Shown here: piece by piece, positions 8,728 through 17,201 of the stretch
Position numbering within the stretch: position 1 is the first letter of the stretch
Layout: each line of letters begins with the position of its first letter
Origin: Azospirillum griseum
GTDB taxonomy: Bacteria > Pseudomonadota > Alphaproteobacteria > Azospirillales > Azospirillaceae
Length of the DNA: 49,911 nucleotides
Direction: 5' to 3'
NCBI RefSeq assembly: GCF_003966125.1
Contig: NZ_RXMA01000031.1
Location: forward strand, 1 to 49,911
Notes under the pieces: generated by a model
The model's database searches: none
What the model saw: the letters and a program-made list of their open reading frames with translations, nothing else
Told to the model about the DNA's origin: nothing
Made by a program: the position numbers and the translations under genes

Positions 8728-10548
8728 ATGACGGCCACGCCGTCCACCGGGGGCACCGATATGGCCATCGCCCTCAACCACCGTGGCGTTGCGGCGTTGC
8801 AGGACGGGCGGGCGGCCCCGGCGGCTGTCTGCTTCGCCATGGCGGCCGTGCTCGCCCCGCACCGGGCAAGCGTCTGGCACAACAGCGGCGAGGCGCAGCG
8901 CGCGCTGGGACGGACGGTTGTTGCCGAACGCGCCTATCGTCGGGCACTGCGGCTGCGTCCGTCCTATCCCAAGGCGCTGGTGGGCTTGGCCGTTCTGCTG
9001 CGCGCAACCCATCGCCCCAAAATGGCGGCGCGGGCGCTGGCGCGGGCATTGGTGGTCGATCCGGCTTTTGCCGAAGGTTGGTCCATTCTGGCACCCCTCC
9101 TGCGGGAACGGCGGGCGATGAGCCGCTTGACCACCGTGCTGCGCCGGGTTGTCCGTCTGACCCCCACGAACGCGGCGGCGTGGAGCGCCCTGGCCAGTGG
9201 CCTCGACGAAACCGGGGAACCGCAGGAAGCCGTGGCCTGTCTGCACCGCGCGCTGGCGCTTTCTCCCGACCAGCCAATCTGCCATGTCAGCCACGCCGGT
9301 GTTCTCATCCGTCAGGGCAACCTTGACACAGCCCGGAGAATCCACGCGCGTTTGCGCTGTCTGGTCCCGCTGGACGGCGACGCGGACGCCGGTGACAGCG
9401 TCATCGCCACCCTGTGCGGAGACGTTCGGCAGGCCCTCGCTCTCGCACGCCGGGCGCTGGCCTTGCAACCGAACGCGGCGTCCGGTCACATCAACCTGGC
9501 GCTGGCCGAGCATGATGACGGTCAATCGGCGCGTGCGCGGCGCAGCAACGAACGGGCGCTGGCGCTCCAACCCGGCAGCGACGTGGCCCGCTTCAACCTC
9601 TCCATGGTGCTCCTCGCGCTTGGTGACTACGTGGAGGGGTGGCGGCTCTACGAGGCGCGCTGGCGGATGGAGGGTGCGGCGTATCCCACCCACGCCCCAC
9701 CCTGGTCGGGAGGCGATCCGGCTGGACGGTCCTTCCTGCTGGTCGCTGAACAGGGGCAGGGCGACACGCTGCAGTTCGTCCGCTATGCCCCGCTGCTGGC
9801 GGCGCTTGGTGCGCGCGTCCACCTGATGGTGCAACCCTCGCTGGTTCGCCTGCTGTCGGGGCTTCCCGGCGTCGCCTCGGTCCGTTCGCCCGCCGACCCT
9901 CCGCCCGCCTGCGACGCCTGCGTGCCGTTGCTCAGCCTGCCGCGCCTGTTCGGCACCTCGCTCGCCACCGTTCCGGCGTCGGTTCCCTATCTCCGGGCCA
10001 CCGAGGCGGATCGCCGCGCCTGGGGCGGGCGGTTGGCGGGCGAGCGGCGTCTGAAGGTTGGCTTGACCTGGGCGGGGTCTCCGCACGACGACCAGATCAT
10101 CGCGCACATGGTCGACCGCCGCCGCAGCCTGCCGCTGTCCGCCTTCGCTCCGCTGGCAGATCTTCCAGGAGTGGTGTTTTACAGCCTTCAGAAGGGACCA
10201 CCAGCGGCCGAGGCCGCATCACCCCCGCCGAATCTGACCCTGATCGATTGGATGGACGAGGTTCGGGATTTCGCCGGCACGGCGGCACTGATCGAACAGC
10301 TCGATCTTGTCATCAGTGTCGACACCGCCGTGTGCCATCTGGCCGGTGCCCTGGCCCGACCGGTTTGGGTGCTGTCGCGGTCTGACGCCTGCTGGCGCTG
10401 GCTGCGCAACCGGTCTGACAGCCCATGGTACCCGACACTGCGCCTGTTCCGACAGGAGTCGCCCGGTGACTGGGGGCCCGTGATGCACGCCGTGAAGCAC
10501 GCTCTGCAAGAAGAGTTCGGCTCGAAACGAGGAAGAAGTGTTGGTTGA
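8728..10548 (+). CDS. TPR protein with C-terminal glycosyltransferase (GT9/GT41-like) domain
   Basis: The 606-residue product has tetratricopeptide-type repeats over roughly residues 10-320 (for example AERAYRRALRLRPSYPKALV, then LARRALALQPNAASGHINLA). A C-terminal domain follows, with LVAEQGQGDTLQFVRYAPLL, VGLTWAGSP, FYSLQKG and DLVISVDTAVCHLAGALARP. That layout is typical of TPR proteins with a GT-B heptosyltransferase-like C-terminus. I chose ATG 8728; the frame can extend to TTG 8695, and ATG 8761 has GGGGG upstream and is also possible. It is divergent from the repeat-protein operon and may glycosylate its product, which is an inference from context. Confidence 0.82.
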   Translation: MTATPSTGGTDMAIALNHRGVAALQDGRAAPAAVCFAMAAVLAPHRASVWHNSGEAQRALGRTVVAERAYRRALRLRPSYPKALVGLAVLLRATHRPKMAARALARALVVDPAFAEGWSILAPLLRERRAMSRLTTVLRRVVRLTPTNAAAWSALASGLDETGEPQEAVACLHRALALSPDQPICHVSHAGVLIRQGNLDTARRIHARLRCLVPLDGDADAGDSVIATLCGDVRQALALARRALALQPNAASGHINLALAEHDDGQSARARRSNERALALQPGSDVARFNLSMVLLALGDYVEGWRLYEARWRMEGAAYPTHAPPWSGGDPAGRSFLLVAEQGQGDTLQFVRYAPLLAALGARVHLMVQPSLVRLLSGLPGVASVRSPADPPPACDACVPLLSLPRLFGTSLATVPASVPYLRATEADRRAWGGRLAGERRLKVGLTWAGSPHDDQIIAHMVDRRRSLPLSAFAPLADLPGVVFYSLQKGPPAAEAASPPPNLTLIDWMDEVRDFAGTAALIEQLDLVISVDTAVCHLAGALARPVWVLSRSDACWRWLRNRSDSPWYPTLRLFRQESPGDWGPVMHAVKHALQEEFGSKRGRSVG

Positions 10549-10576
10549 GTAGCCGTGCTGCATGGATGTGGCCGGT

Positions 10577-10669
10577 GGGCATCGTCAACGTGTCGACAGG
10601 CTGGCAGAGCCAGGTCACAGCGGACGGTAGCGGTCTTCGGATCACGCGGCCAACGGCGCGCCAACGACC
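10577..10669 (+). repeat. Left copy of 93-bp direct repeat bounding the TTT cassette
   Basis: Aligns without gaps to 17202-17294 with 7 mismatches in 93 bp. It begins GGGCATCGTCAAC and ends GCGCGCC-A-ACGACC. It lies 28 bp after the TPR/GT gene and just before the fumC remnant. I do not recognise it; an insertion-sequence end or recombination remnant is the likeliest origin. Confidence 0.9.
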
Positions 10670-10789
10670 GGCCGCAGACCGAGATCGGCGTCGCCGTCCT
10701 GGTCCTGAACCGCATGCTCGACCTCGGACGCCTGGACTCCGCCCGCATCGCGCAATCAACAGCGTCGGCCACGCCGTCAGAAGTTCCAC

Positions 10790-11010
10790 CGCCTCGATGC
10801 AACAACGTCCCCGCGATCTCCGCCGCCGCCGCGATGATCGCGTTGCTTCTGCACCGCCAAGGCCCGGATGAGCGCGTCCGGCATCCGTTCGTCGCCGATG
10901 CGGAAGTTGCGGCGGGATCGTTCCATCTGCGCCCCCCACCAACGATCGGCGGGCACGTCGACCGGGTCCATGCTGTCGGTTTCCAGACGGGGCGATCGCG
11001 GGGCATCCAT
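10790..11010 (-). pseudogene. fumC: Class II fumarase (fumC) N-terminal remnant
   Basis: From ATG 11010 the frame reads METDS-like, then VDVPADRWWGAQ, RSRRNFRIGDERMP and LIRALAVQKQ, which is the N-terminus of class II fumarase/aspartase. The ATG overlaps the TGA of the upstream lyase gene (TGATG), so the two were translationally coupled. After about residue 56 (near 10843) the similarity jumps frame (AIIAAAAEIAG) and then fades before the direct repeat at 10669. Full-length enzymes have about 460 residues, so most of the gene is missing and what remains is frameshifted. Fumarase hydrates fumarate to malate. The intact gene probably formed the distal end of the tctC-lyase-fumC operon. Confidence 0.75.
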
Positions 11011-12359
11011 CACGCGACCTCCGGGGATGGGGTCGGACGCGCGGCGTCCTCGGCCAAGGCGGCGGAATCACCCAGATAGCCAGCGGGATCGAGCGGCAGA
11101 TCCACGTCCTTGAAGTCCCGCATCGCCGCGTGCTCGCGGATCGCGCGGGCGAAGGGCACCCCCTCCATCACCGAGCGTTGGGCGGCGTCGTAGAGCAGAT
11201 GGTGGGCGTGATGCCGCCCCATGGCGTTGGACAGGCGCATCATCACCGCTTCCGACACGATGAGACCGTTGGTGAGGTCGAGATTGCGCCGCATGGCGTC
11301 GGCGTGGACGACCAAGCCCGTGACCAAAGCCTCCAGCGTCTGGGCGACCGAGACGCCCAACACGCCCAAGGTGGGGTACAGCGCGTCGGCGACATTGGTG
11401 GCGGAGGAGTCGCCCTCGTCCATCCGAACCATCGAGTCCAACGCCAGGCCCACATGGGCGTTCGTCATCCGGCACAGGCTGATCAACGTCAGCGCGGTCG
11501 AGGGGTTGCGTTTTTGGGCCATGGTGGAACTGCCCACCTTGCCCATGTGGAACGCCTCCTCCACCTCCGCGATCTCCGTTCGTTGCATGAACACGACGTC
11601 GCCGGCGATCTTTCGCGCCGTTCCCGCCAGCAACCCCAGCGCGGTCATGTAGTCGGCGGCTCGGTCGAACGAGCCGCGCATCGGCAGACCGGATGGCTCC
11701 AGACCCAGGATGCGCGCGGCCAACGCCTCAACCTCCCGGCCCCTGCCCTCCATCGCGGCGAAGGTGCCGACCGCGCCGCCGAAACAGGCGACGAAGGATC
11801 CGGCGATCCGTTCCTCCAACCGGGCGCGGTCGCGGCGCGTCTCCTCCAGCCACCCGGCGACCTTGAAGCCGAAGGTGATGGGCAGAGCGTGCTGACCGTG
11901 GGTGCGCCCCGCCTGCGGCGTGTCGCGGTGATCGTGGGCCAGACGGGCCAACGCCGTCTCTGCCCGGTTCAGGCGTTCGACGATCATGGCGTGCGTGCGC
12001 CGCATCTGAAGCGCCGCCGCCGTGTCGAAGATGTTTTGCGTCGTGGCGCCCCAATGAATGAAACCCGCCGCCGGATCGCCGCACATCTCCTCGAACTGGC
12101 GCAGCACCGGCACGAAGGGATGCTGCGCGTGAAGGACGTCGCGCGCCAGACGATCGAGATCGAGACGGTCGGCGTCGGCGGCCTCGGCTACGCGTCGCGC
12201 GGCCTCGGTTGGGATCATGCCCAACTCGGCCTGCGCCCGCGCCAACGCCGCCTCGACGTCGAGCCAAGCCTGAAGCGTCGCCCGGTCGCTCCAGACGCCG
12301 CGCGCCTCGGCGCTGAACCAATGGCGCGTGACCAGGGATTCGAACATGCCCACGGACAT
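11010..12359 (-). CDS. Fumarase/aspartase-superfamily lyase (adenylosuccinate lyase / carboxymuconate cycloisomerase-like)
   Basis: The 449-residue product has the superfamily signature GSSTMAQKRNP, with Ala where GSSxMPxKxNP has Pro. It also has HWGATTQNIFDTA and GRTHGQHALPITFGFKVA, which form the active-site regions contributed by separate subunits. Members cleave C-N or C-O bonds, usually releasing fumarate, or act as muconate cycloisomerases. I chose ATG 12359 (MSVGMFESLV; AGG about 7 nt upstream), which gives the normal length of about 450. A longer frame to 12476 would add an unlikely 39-residue tail. It lies between a TctC receptor and a fumarase remnant, which favours a fumarate-releasing catabolic lyase acting on an imported polycarboxylate over purine synthesis. 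The substrate is unknown. Confidence 0.82.
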   Translation of the reverse strand: MSVGMFESLVTRHWFSAEARGVWSDRATLQAWLDVEAALARAQAELGMIPTEAARRVAEAADADRLDLDRLARDVLHAQHPFVPVLRQFEEMCGDPAAGFIHWGATTQNIFDTAAALQMRRTHAMIVERLNRAETALARLAHDHRDTPQAGRTHGQHALPITFGFKVAGWLEETRRDRARLEERIAGSFVACFGGAVGTFAAMEGRGREVEALAARILGLEPSGLPMRGSFDRAADYMTALGLLAGTARKIAGDVVFMQRTEIAEVEEAFHMGKVGSSTMAQKRNPSTALTLISLCRMTNAHVGLALDSMVRMDEGDSSATNVADALYPTLGVLGVSVAQTLEALVTGLVVHADAMRRNLDLTNGLIVSEAVMMRLSNAMGRHHAHHLLYDAAQRSVMEGVPFARAIREHAAMRDFKDVDLPLDPAGYLGDSAALAEDAARPTPSPEVA

Positions 12360-12479
12360 TTTCAACCTGTCTGTTGATTGTGTTGAAGCCCCGTCGTCGG
12401 GAAAGCGGCGGGACGCGCGGACCCGATCGGGGAACCCCAAGGCCCCTCGTCGCGTCGCTGGTCGCGAAGACGTCAACCG

Positions 12480-13451
12480 TCACTCAAGTTTGATGGCGGC
12501 CGTCTCGATGATGTAACGATAGGTCTTGGCCTGGGTCTTGATGAAGTCGGTGAAGGGTTTGGAATCCATCGGCGCCGCGTTGAAGCCCGCGTCCTCGAAA
12601 CGCTTCTTGACCGCCGGATCGGCCAGACCGTCGCGAATGGCGGTCTCCAGCTTTTGCGTGAAGGCGGCGGAGGTGCCCGCCTTGACGAAGATGCCCTGCC
12701 AAATCGGCAGCGACAGCCCGTCGAAGCCCGCCAACTCGGACAAGGTGGGAACGTCGGGCATCAGCGGCGAACGCTGGGTGTCGGTGGTCAGGATCGCGCG
12801 CAGCTTGCCGTCCTTCACGAAGGGAAGCGCGGTCGACAAGGTGAGCGCGGCGGTGTCGAGAACCCCGCCCAGAATATCGTTCGACACCTGCGCCCCGCCG
12901 CGATAGGGCGTGTGGACGAACTTCACCCCACCCTTGGCCGACAGCACCTCGCACAGGAAATGCTGAATGGTGCCGATGCCGGGGGAACCGAACGTCACCT
13001 GCCCGGAATTGTTCTTCGCCATGCTCATCAAGGCCGCGATGTCGCGGTTGGGCGACGCCTCCGGTACCACGAGCGCCATGGAGGTGACCGCGGTCCGGCC
13101 GACGGCGATCGTGTCCTTTTCCCAATCGACCTTCACCTTGGGATTGGCCATGGGCACCACGACGGTGTCGAAGCCGCCGTAGTAGATGGTGGAGGTGTCG
13201 GGCGCGCTGTTGGTCAGCTTCATCAACGCGATCATGCCGGAAGCGCCCGTCGCGTTCTCCACCACCACCGGGCGGCCGAGACGGGAGGAAATCTCCGGCG
13301 CCATGACGCGAGCCGCGAAATCCGCGCTTCCACCCGCCGAATAGCCGACCAGCAGGGTGATCGGACCGTTTGAGTCGGCGGCGGCCGCCGCCGACACCAT
13401 GAGAGTGGACGCCAGAAGGCCGACGGCCAAACGCCCGAGAGTCTTCGTCAT
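12480..13451 (-). CDS. tctC: Tripartite tricarboxylate transporter receptor, TctC (Bug) family
   Basis: A periplasmic solute-binding protein of 323 residues. Residues 1-25 are a signal peptide (MTKTLGRLAVGLL, cleavage after AAAAA). The mature part has LLVGYSAGGSADFAARVMAP, VVVENATGASG, TFGSPGIGT and VHTPYRGGAQ, all typical of the Bug family, which binds di- and tricarboxylates and related compounds. ATG 13451 has GGAGG 7-8 nt upstream; the frame extends further but that part is the divergent promoter region. It heads the minus-strand operon (tctC-lyase-fumC remnant), while membrane partners TctB and TctA are in the divergent operon. Confidence 0.9.
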   Translation of the reverse strand: MTKTLGRLAVGLLASTLMVSAAAAADSNGPITLLVGYSAGGSADFAARVMAPEISSRLGRPVVVENATGASGMIALMKLTNSAPDTSTIYYGGFDTVVVPMANPKVKVDWEKDTIAVGRTAVTSMALVVPEASPNRDIAALMSMAKNNSGQVTFGSPGIGTIQHFLCEVLSAKGGVKFVHTPYRGGAQVSNDILGGVLDTAALTLSTALPFVKDGKLRAILTTDTQRSPLMPDVPTLSELAGFDGLSLPIWQGIFVKAGTSAAFTQKLETAIRDGLADPAVKKRFEDAGFNAAPMDSKPFTDFIKTQAKTYRYIIETAAIKLE

Positions 13452-13529
13452 TTTGGTTTCCTCCGCGTCGCGCGGTCGCTGCCGCGCGGGGTATTTCGGG
13501 ATCTCGTTCGAAAACAACGTCTTGCACCG

Positions 13530-13582
13530 ATACAATCATATAATACAAAAAATACATTGCTGATACAATGAGTATATTGTAT
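13530..13582. promoter_or_regulatory. Candidate operator array for the GntR/LacI-type regulator
   Basis: The spacer between tctC and the regulator gene has a perfect 7-bp inverted repeat, ATACAAT-GAGTAT-ATTGTAT, at 13563-13582, ending 10 bp before the regulator ATG. Further half-sites of the form ATACAA(T/A) or ATACATT begin at 13530, 13543 and 13552. The A/T-rich stretch stands out from its high-GC surroundings. Binding here could control both divergent operons. Confidence 0.6.
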
Positions 13583-13592
13583 TGTACGGCAC

Positions 13593-14699
13593 ATGAGCGA
13601 GACCACCCCCCTCCACAAGCACCTGCGGGACCTGGCGGCGCGGTCGCGCCCCGGCGATCGCCTGCCCCCGATCCGCAAGCTGATGAGCGACTTCGGCGTG
13701 TCCCAGGTCGCGGTGCAGCGGGCGATGGAGGAGCTGAAGGCGGAGGGGTTGGTCGATGCGCATGTCGGTCGGGGAACCTTCTTTCGCGGGGCCTTGAACG
13801 AGACGGCGGCGGATGATCCCACCGAGACGCGGGGCAAACCCCGCAGCGTTTTGATTTTGCACCGCGACTCCCCCGGTCCCAGACGGCGCGCGCGCGTGGT
13901 GTTGGATAACGTGCTGGCGGCGTTTCGCGACAACGGCGGGCGGACGATGGAAATTTCCTATTCCGATCCCGAGCACGCGCGTCAGGTGCTGCACGGCTTG
14001 CCCAAGTTCGACGCCTGCGTGGTTCAGAACGCCTTTCAGGAGATGCCGATAGAGATGCTGGCGGCCATCCGCCGCAAGACCGACAACATCATCGTCGACG
14101 GCACATGGTTGGTCGGCTCGGATGTCGACGCCGTGGGCTTCGAGTGGGGGGAGCCGCTGGAACGCGCGATCGACGCCTTGGTCGAGGCCGGGCACGAGCG
14201 CGTGGTCTATGTCGCGACGACGCACCCGTTCCTCGCCAACGAGCTGGGGCGGCGGCGCTACGCCGCGATGGGCGAACGACCGAGATACGCCGGGAAACTC
14301 GCCCCTCCGGTCCTGCTGCCCGAACCGGCCCTGATCGATTATGAGCGGCGTGTGGTGGATCAACTGTGTCGGCTGCGGGAGGCGAACGGTCGGCTTCCCT
14401 TCACCGGCGCCGCCGTGTGGGGGATCGAGTCCGGTTCGCTGTTCCTGGACACCCTGGAGCGAGCCGGGATCAAGGTTCCGGACACGCTGTCGATCATCCT
14501 GTTGGGGCGGACCGATATCGAAACGGAACACGAAGGGTTTTTTGAAACGATCGGGTACGCTGCGGCGGAACAATCCGCAGCGTTGCGAGAGATGATCCGC
14601 TCGCGCTGGCGCGAACCCGACGCCCCGCACGGCTTGGTGCTGACACCCACGCGGCATCTGGTCGGGCGTTCGATCGGAAGGCCGACGGAAAGCGTTTGA
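13593..14699 (+). CDS. GntR-type transcriptional regulator with LacI-like sensor domain
   Basis: A 368-residue protein. Residues 1-70 form a GntR winged helix-turn-helix (LPPIRKLMSDFGVSQVAVQR, then EGLVDAHVGRGTFF). Residues about 85-355 resemble the periplasmic-binding-protein fold of LacI/GalR sensors, ending DTLSIILLGRTD and then a short tail. This architecture is used by sugar and organic-acid catabolic regulators. It is the first gene of the rightward operon (regulator-tctB-tctA) and divergent from tctC, so it very probably controls the cassette. The palindrome immediately upstream is its likely binding site. The effector is presumably the imported acid or a metabolite of it. Confidence 0.85.
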   Translation: MSETTPLHKHLRDLAARSRPGDRLPPIRKLMSDFGVSQVAVQRAMEELKAEGLVDAHVGRGTFFRGALNETAADDPTETRGKPRSVLILHRDSPGPRRRARVVLDNVLAAFRDNGGRTMEISYSDPEHARQVLHGLPKFDACVVQNAFQEMPIEMLAAIRRKTDNIIVDGTWLVGSDVDAVGFEWGEPLERAIDALVEAGHERVVYVATTHPFLANELGRRRYAAMGERPRYAGKLAPPVLLPEPALIDYERRVVDQLCRLREANGRLPFTGAAVWGIESGSLFLDTLERAGIKVPDTLSIILLGRTDIETEHEGFFETIGYAAAEQSAALREMIRSRWREPDAPHGLVLTPTRHLVGRSIGRPTESV

Positions 14700-14801
14700 C
14701 GACGGGCGGAAGCTCGCCGGTTGCTAAAAATCACAATGAACACAACGGTGTCGCCCGCGAAGCGGCGGCGAACGCCGGGACACGCCCAGGAGGGAGCGCA
14801 G

Positions 14802-15272
14802 ATGTCGACACGTATGTTGGAGTCGAAAGACTTCTGGATCGGCTGCGTCTATTTCGCGGCCGGTGCCGCCGGTTGGTGGATCGCGCGGGAATACTCGTCG
14901 GGTACGGCGGGCCGCATGGGGCCGGGATACTTCCCCAACGTCGTCTCCTTCGCCTTGATGTTTTTCGGCTGCGCGTCCTGGGTCGCTGCGGCGCGACGCG
15001 ACGGCGCGCGCGTCGAACGGCTCAACCTCAAGGGGTTGGTTCTGGTCGCGGGATCGGTGGCGGCCTTCGCCTTCCTGCTTCCCTTGGCGGGGTTCGTGCC
15101 CGCGACGGCGGCGATGGCGCTGATGAGCGCCGCCGCCTCGGCCAAGTTCAAGTTGGGTGTTCTTCCGGTCGCGGCGCTGGCGGCGTTGATCGCCTTTTGC
15201 GCCTTGATCTTCATCTTCGGGTTGGGGATCCCCATGCCGATGATGGGATCCCTGTTCACCCCCGTGGAATGA
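14802..15272 (+). CDS. tctB: Tripartite tricarboxylate transporter small membrane subunit TctB
   Basis: The 156-residue product has four hydrophobic segments and the TctB hallmark GTAGRMGPGYFPNVVSFALMFFG. In TTT systems it is the small subunit that pairs with TctA. I chose ATG 14802 (MSTRMLESKDFW) because AGGAGGGA lies just upstream; a longer frame from 14721 has no such site. TctA begins 12 bp after its stop, as expected for a co-translated pair. Confidence 0.9.
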   Translation: MSTRMLESKDFWIGCVYFAAGAAGWWIAREYSSGTAGRMGPGYFPNVVSFALMFFGCASWVAAARRDGARVERLNLKGLVLVAGSVAAFAFLLPLAGFVPATAAMALMSAAASAKFKLGVLPVAALAALIAFCALIFIFGLGIPMPMMGSLFTPVE

Positions 15273-15284
15273 GGGCTGGGCGTC

Positions 15285-16787
15285 ATGGACATGATCAACC
15301 ATCTGGCGCTCGGCTTCTCCGTCGCGCTGTCGCTGCAAAACCTGGGATACTGTTTCATCGGCGTGCTTTTGGGCACCGCGATCGGCGTTCTGCCCGGATT
15401 GGGGCCGGTGGCGACCATCGCCATGCTTTTGCCGATCACCTTCGGATTGCCCCCGGAAAGCGCACTCATCATGCTGGCCGGCATCTATTACGGCGCGCAG
15501 TACGGCGGTTCGACGACGGCCATTCTCGTCAACCTGCCGGGCGAACCGTCCTCGGTCGTCACCTCGCTCGACGGTCACCAAATGGCGCGTCAGGGCAAGG
15601 CCGGGCGCGCGTTGGCGACGGCGGCCATCGGATCCTTCGCGGCGGGCAGCGCCTCCACGCTGCTCATCGCCATGTTCGCGCCGATTCTGGCGGCGGTGGC
15701 GCTGAAGTTCGGGCCGGCCGAGTATTTCTCTTTGATGGTGTTGGGCCTCGTCGCCTCGATCGTCATGGCGTCGGGATCCTTGCTTCACGCGCTCGGCATG
15801 ATCTTCATCGGATTGCTGTTGGGTTTGATCGGAACCGATGTGAATTCCGCCGTGCCCCGCTACACTTTCGACAGTCCCCAATTGTCGGACGGAATCAACT
15901 TCGTGGTTCTGGCCATGGGCGTGTTCGGCGTGGGCGAGATCGTCGCAGATCTGGAAAAGGAAACCTCACGGTCGGCGATGTCGATGCGGATCACCGGCCT
16001 GATGCCGACCAGGGAGGATTGGCGCCGCATCATCGGTCCCATCATCCGCGGCACCATCCTGGGTTCGGTGATCGGGGTGTTGCCCGGCGGCGGCGCGGCC
16101 TTGGCCTCCTTCGGCTCCTACACGCTGGAAAAGAAGATCTCCAAGACGCCGGAAGAGTTCGGCAAGGGCGCCATCGAGGGCGTGGCCGGACCGGAATCCG
16201 CCAACAACGCGGGCGCGCAAACCTCCTTCGTGCCGATGCTGACCCTGGGCATTCCGTCCAACTCGGTCATGGCGTTGATGATCGGGGCGATGATCATGCA
16301 GGGCGTTCAGCCCGGTCCGTCGGTGATGACCACGCAGCCCGCGCTGTTCTGGGGCCTGATCGCGTCGATGTGGATCGGCAATCTGATGCTGCTGGTGCTT
16401 AATCTTCCGTTGGTCGGGCTGTGGGTCAAAATGATCTCCATCCCCTACCACTATCTATTCCCGATCATCGTGACCTTCTGTGTGATCGGCGTGTTCAGCG
16501 TCAACAACTCCACCTTCGACATTTACCTGATGGCGATCTTCGGTGTCTTCGGTTACGTCATGCGAAAGCTGGACGGCGAACCGACGCCGATGTTGTTGGC
16601 CTTTATCCTTGGCCCGATGATGGAGGAGTTCCTGCGGCGTTCGCTGTTGCTGTCGCGCGGTGATCCCCTTGTGTTGTTAAGCCGTCCCATCAGCGCCGTG
16701 TTGCTGGCGGTCGCGGCCGGGTTGCTGGTGATGGTTCTCCTGCCCAACGTGCGCAAAACGCGCGAGGTCGCCTTCCAAGAGGACTGA
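15285..16787 (+). CDS. tctA: Tripartite tricarboxylate transporter large membrane subunit TctA
   Basis: A 500-residue integral membrane protein of the usual TctA length with about 11-12 hydrophobic segments. It carries the family motifs GVLPGLGPVATIAMLLPITF near the N-terminus and GVLPGGGAALASFGSY with GPESANNAGAQTSFVPMLTLG mid-protein. It is the channel-forming subunit, driven by the proton or sodium gradient, with TctC as receptor. It directly follows tctB, and a strong terminator follows it. There are no signs of damage. Confidence 0.93.
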   Translation: MDMINHLALGFSVALSLQNLGYCFIGVLLGTAIGVLPGLGPVATIAMLLPITFGLPPESALIMLAGIYYGAQYGGSTTAILVNLPGEPSSVVTSLDGHQMARQGKAGRALATAAIGSFAAGSASTLLIAMFAPILAAVALKFGPAEYFSLMVLGLVASIVMASGSLLHALGMIFIGLLLGLIGTDVNSAVPRYTFDSPQLSDGINFVVLAMGVFGVGEIVADLEKETSRSAMSMRITGLMPTREDWRRIIGPIIRGTILGSVIGVLPGGGAALASFGSYTLEKKISKTPEEFGKGAIEGVAGPESANNAGAQTSFVPMLTLGIPSNSVMALMIGAMIMQGVQPGPSVMTTQPALFWGLIASMWIGNLMLLVLNLPLVGLWVKMISIPYHYLFPIIVTFCVIGVFSVNNSTFDIYLMAIFGVFGYVMRKLDGEPTPMLLAFILGPMMEEFLRRSLLLSRGDPLVLLSRPISAVLLAVAAGLLVMVLLPNVRKTREVAFQED

Positions 16788-16802
16788 CGAGGCCTCCACT
16801 CG

Positions 16803-16838
16803 ACGCCGGAGCCGGGTCGCCCGGTCCCGGCGTTTTTT
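16803..16838 (+). terminator. Rho-independent terminator after tctA
   Basis: Stem of about 14 bp with two central mismatches (ACGCCGGAGCCGGG ... CCCGGTCCCGGCGT), a 3-nt loop, and a run of six T at 16833-16838. It lies between tctA and the malic-enzyme remnant, so the latter may have been transcribed only by read-through or from its own promoter. Confidence 0.8.
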
Positions 16839-16857
16839 CCATTCTGCAGGGACGACG

Positions 16858-16970
16858 ATGAACGACACCCGCCCCCGCCGTGACGGACGAGGACGCGCTG
16901 GCCCTGCACGCGGGCGGACGCCCCGGCAAATGCGAGATCCACGCGACCAAGCCCCTGGAGACGGCGCGCG
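16858..16970 (+). pseudogene. maeB: NADP-malic enzyme (maeB) N-terminal remnant
   Basis: ATG 16858 (AGGGA upstream) starts MNDTRP. One base later in frame the sequence reads DEDALALHAGGRPGKCEI and HATKPLETAR, the N-terminus of malic enzymes (consensus ALxxHxxPxPGKxEIxxTKPL). The shift is explained by one extra C in a run of five. Similarity stops at about 16970, where unrelated IS-like sequence begins, so only about 37 of roughly 750 residues remain. Malic enzyme converts malate to pyruvate and CO2. With fumarase at the other end of the cassette it would have completed a fumarate to malate to pyruvate route. Confidence 0.7.
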
Positions 16971-17201
16971 GTGACGTTGTTGCAGCGAGGCGGGGATTGC
17001 GGATGGCGAGGCGGCATCGTAGGGGAGGCGCCGTTGATCATTCCCTGTTCTGATCCAGCCGATGCCGTTCAAAGTCAACGCCGCCATCACATCCCCAAGC
17101 AACGATACAGGGTTCGCAACTGGCAAGAGTATGATGCCGCGCTGCTGGTGCGTGGCAGCCTGACCGTGTGGTTCAGCGACGAGGCGGTGGAGCGCTGGCG
17201 G
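16971..17201 (+). mobile_element. IS5-family transposase remnant (N-terminal fragment, frameshifted)
   Basis: ATG 17060 starts MPFKVNAA. One frame over the sequence continues with RRHHIPKQRYRVRNWQEY and ARGSLTVWF-like residues (VRGSLTVWFSDEAVERW). This is the typical N-terminus of IS5/IS903-group transposases. The fragment ends abruptly at about 17200, where the right direct repeat begins, so more than 200 residues and the DDE catalytic domain are missing. The 90 bp before 17060 (from 16971) carry no gene and probably include the IS end that interrupted maeB. It is not a functional element. Confidence 0.7.

Noticed and set aside
8482..10107. Minus-strand 541-codon open frame
   Set aside because: It opposes the TPR/glycosyltransferase gene and has Arg/Gln-rich composition with no domain.
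10555..11079. Plus-strand open frame of 174 codons
   Set aside because: Covers the direct repeat and the antisense of the fumC remnant; no domain of its own.
12360..12476. N-terminal extension of the lyase
   Set aside because: The extra 39 residues have no similarity to the family, and ATG 12359 has a ribosome-binding site and gives normal length.
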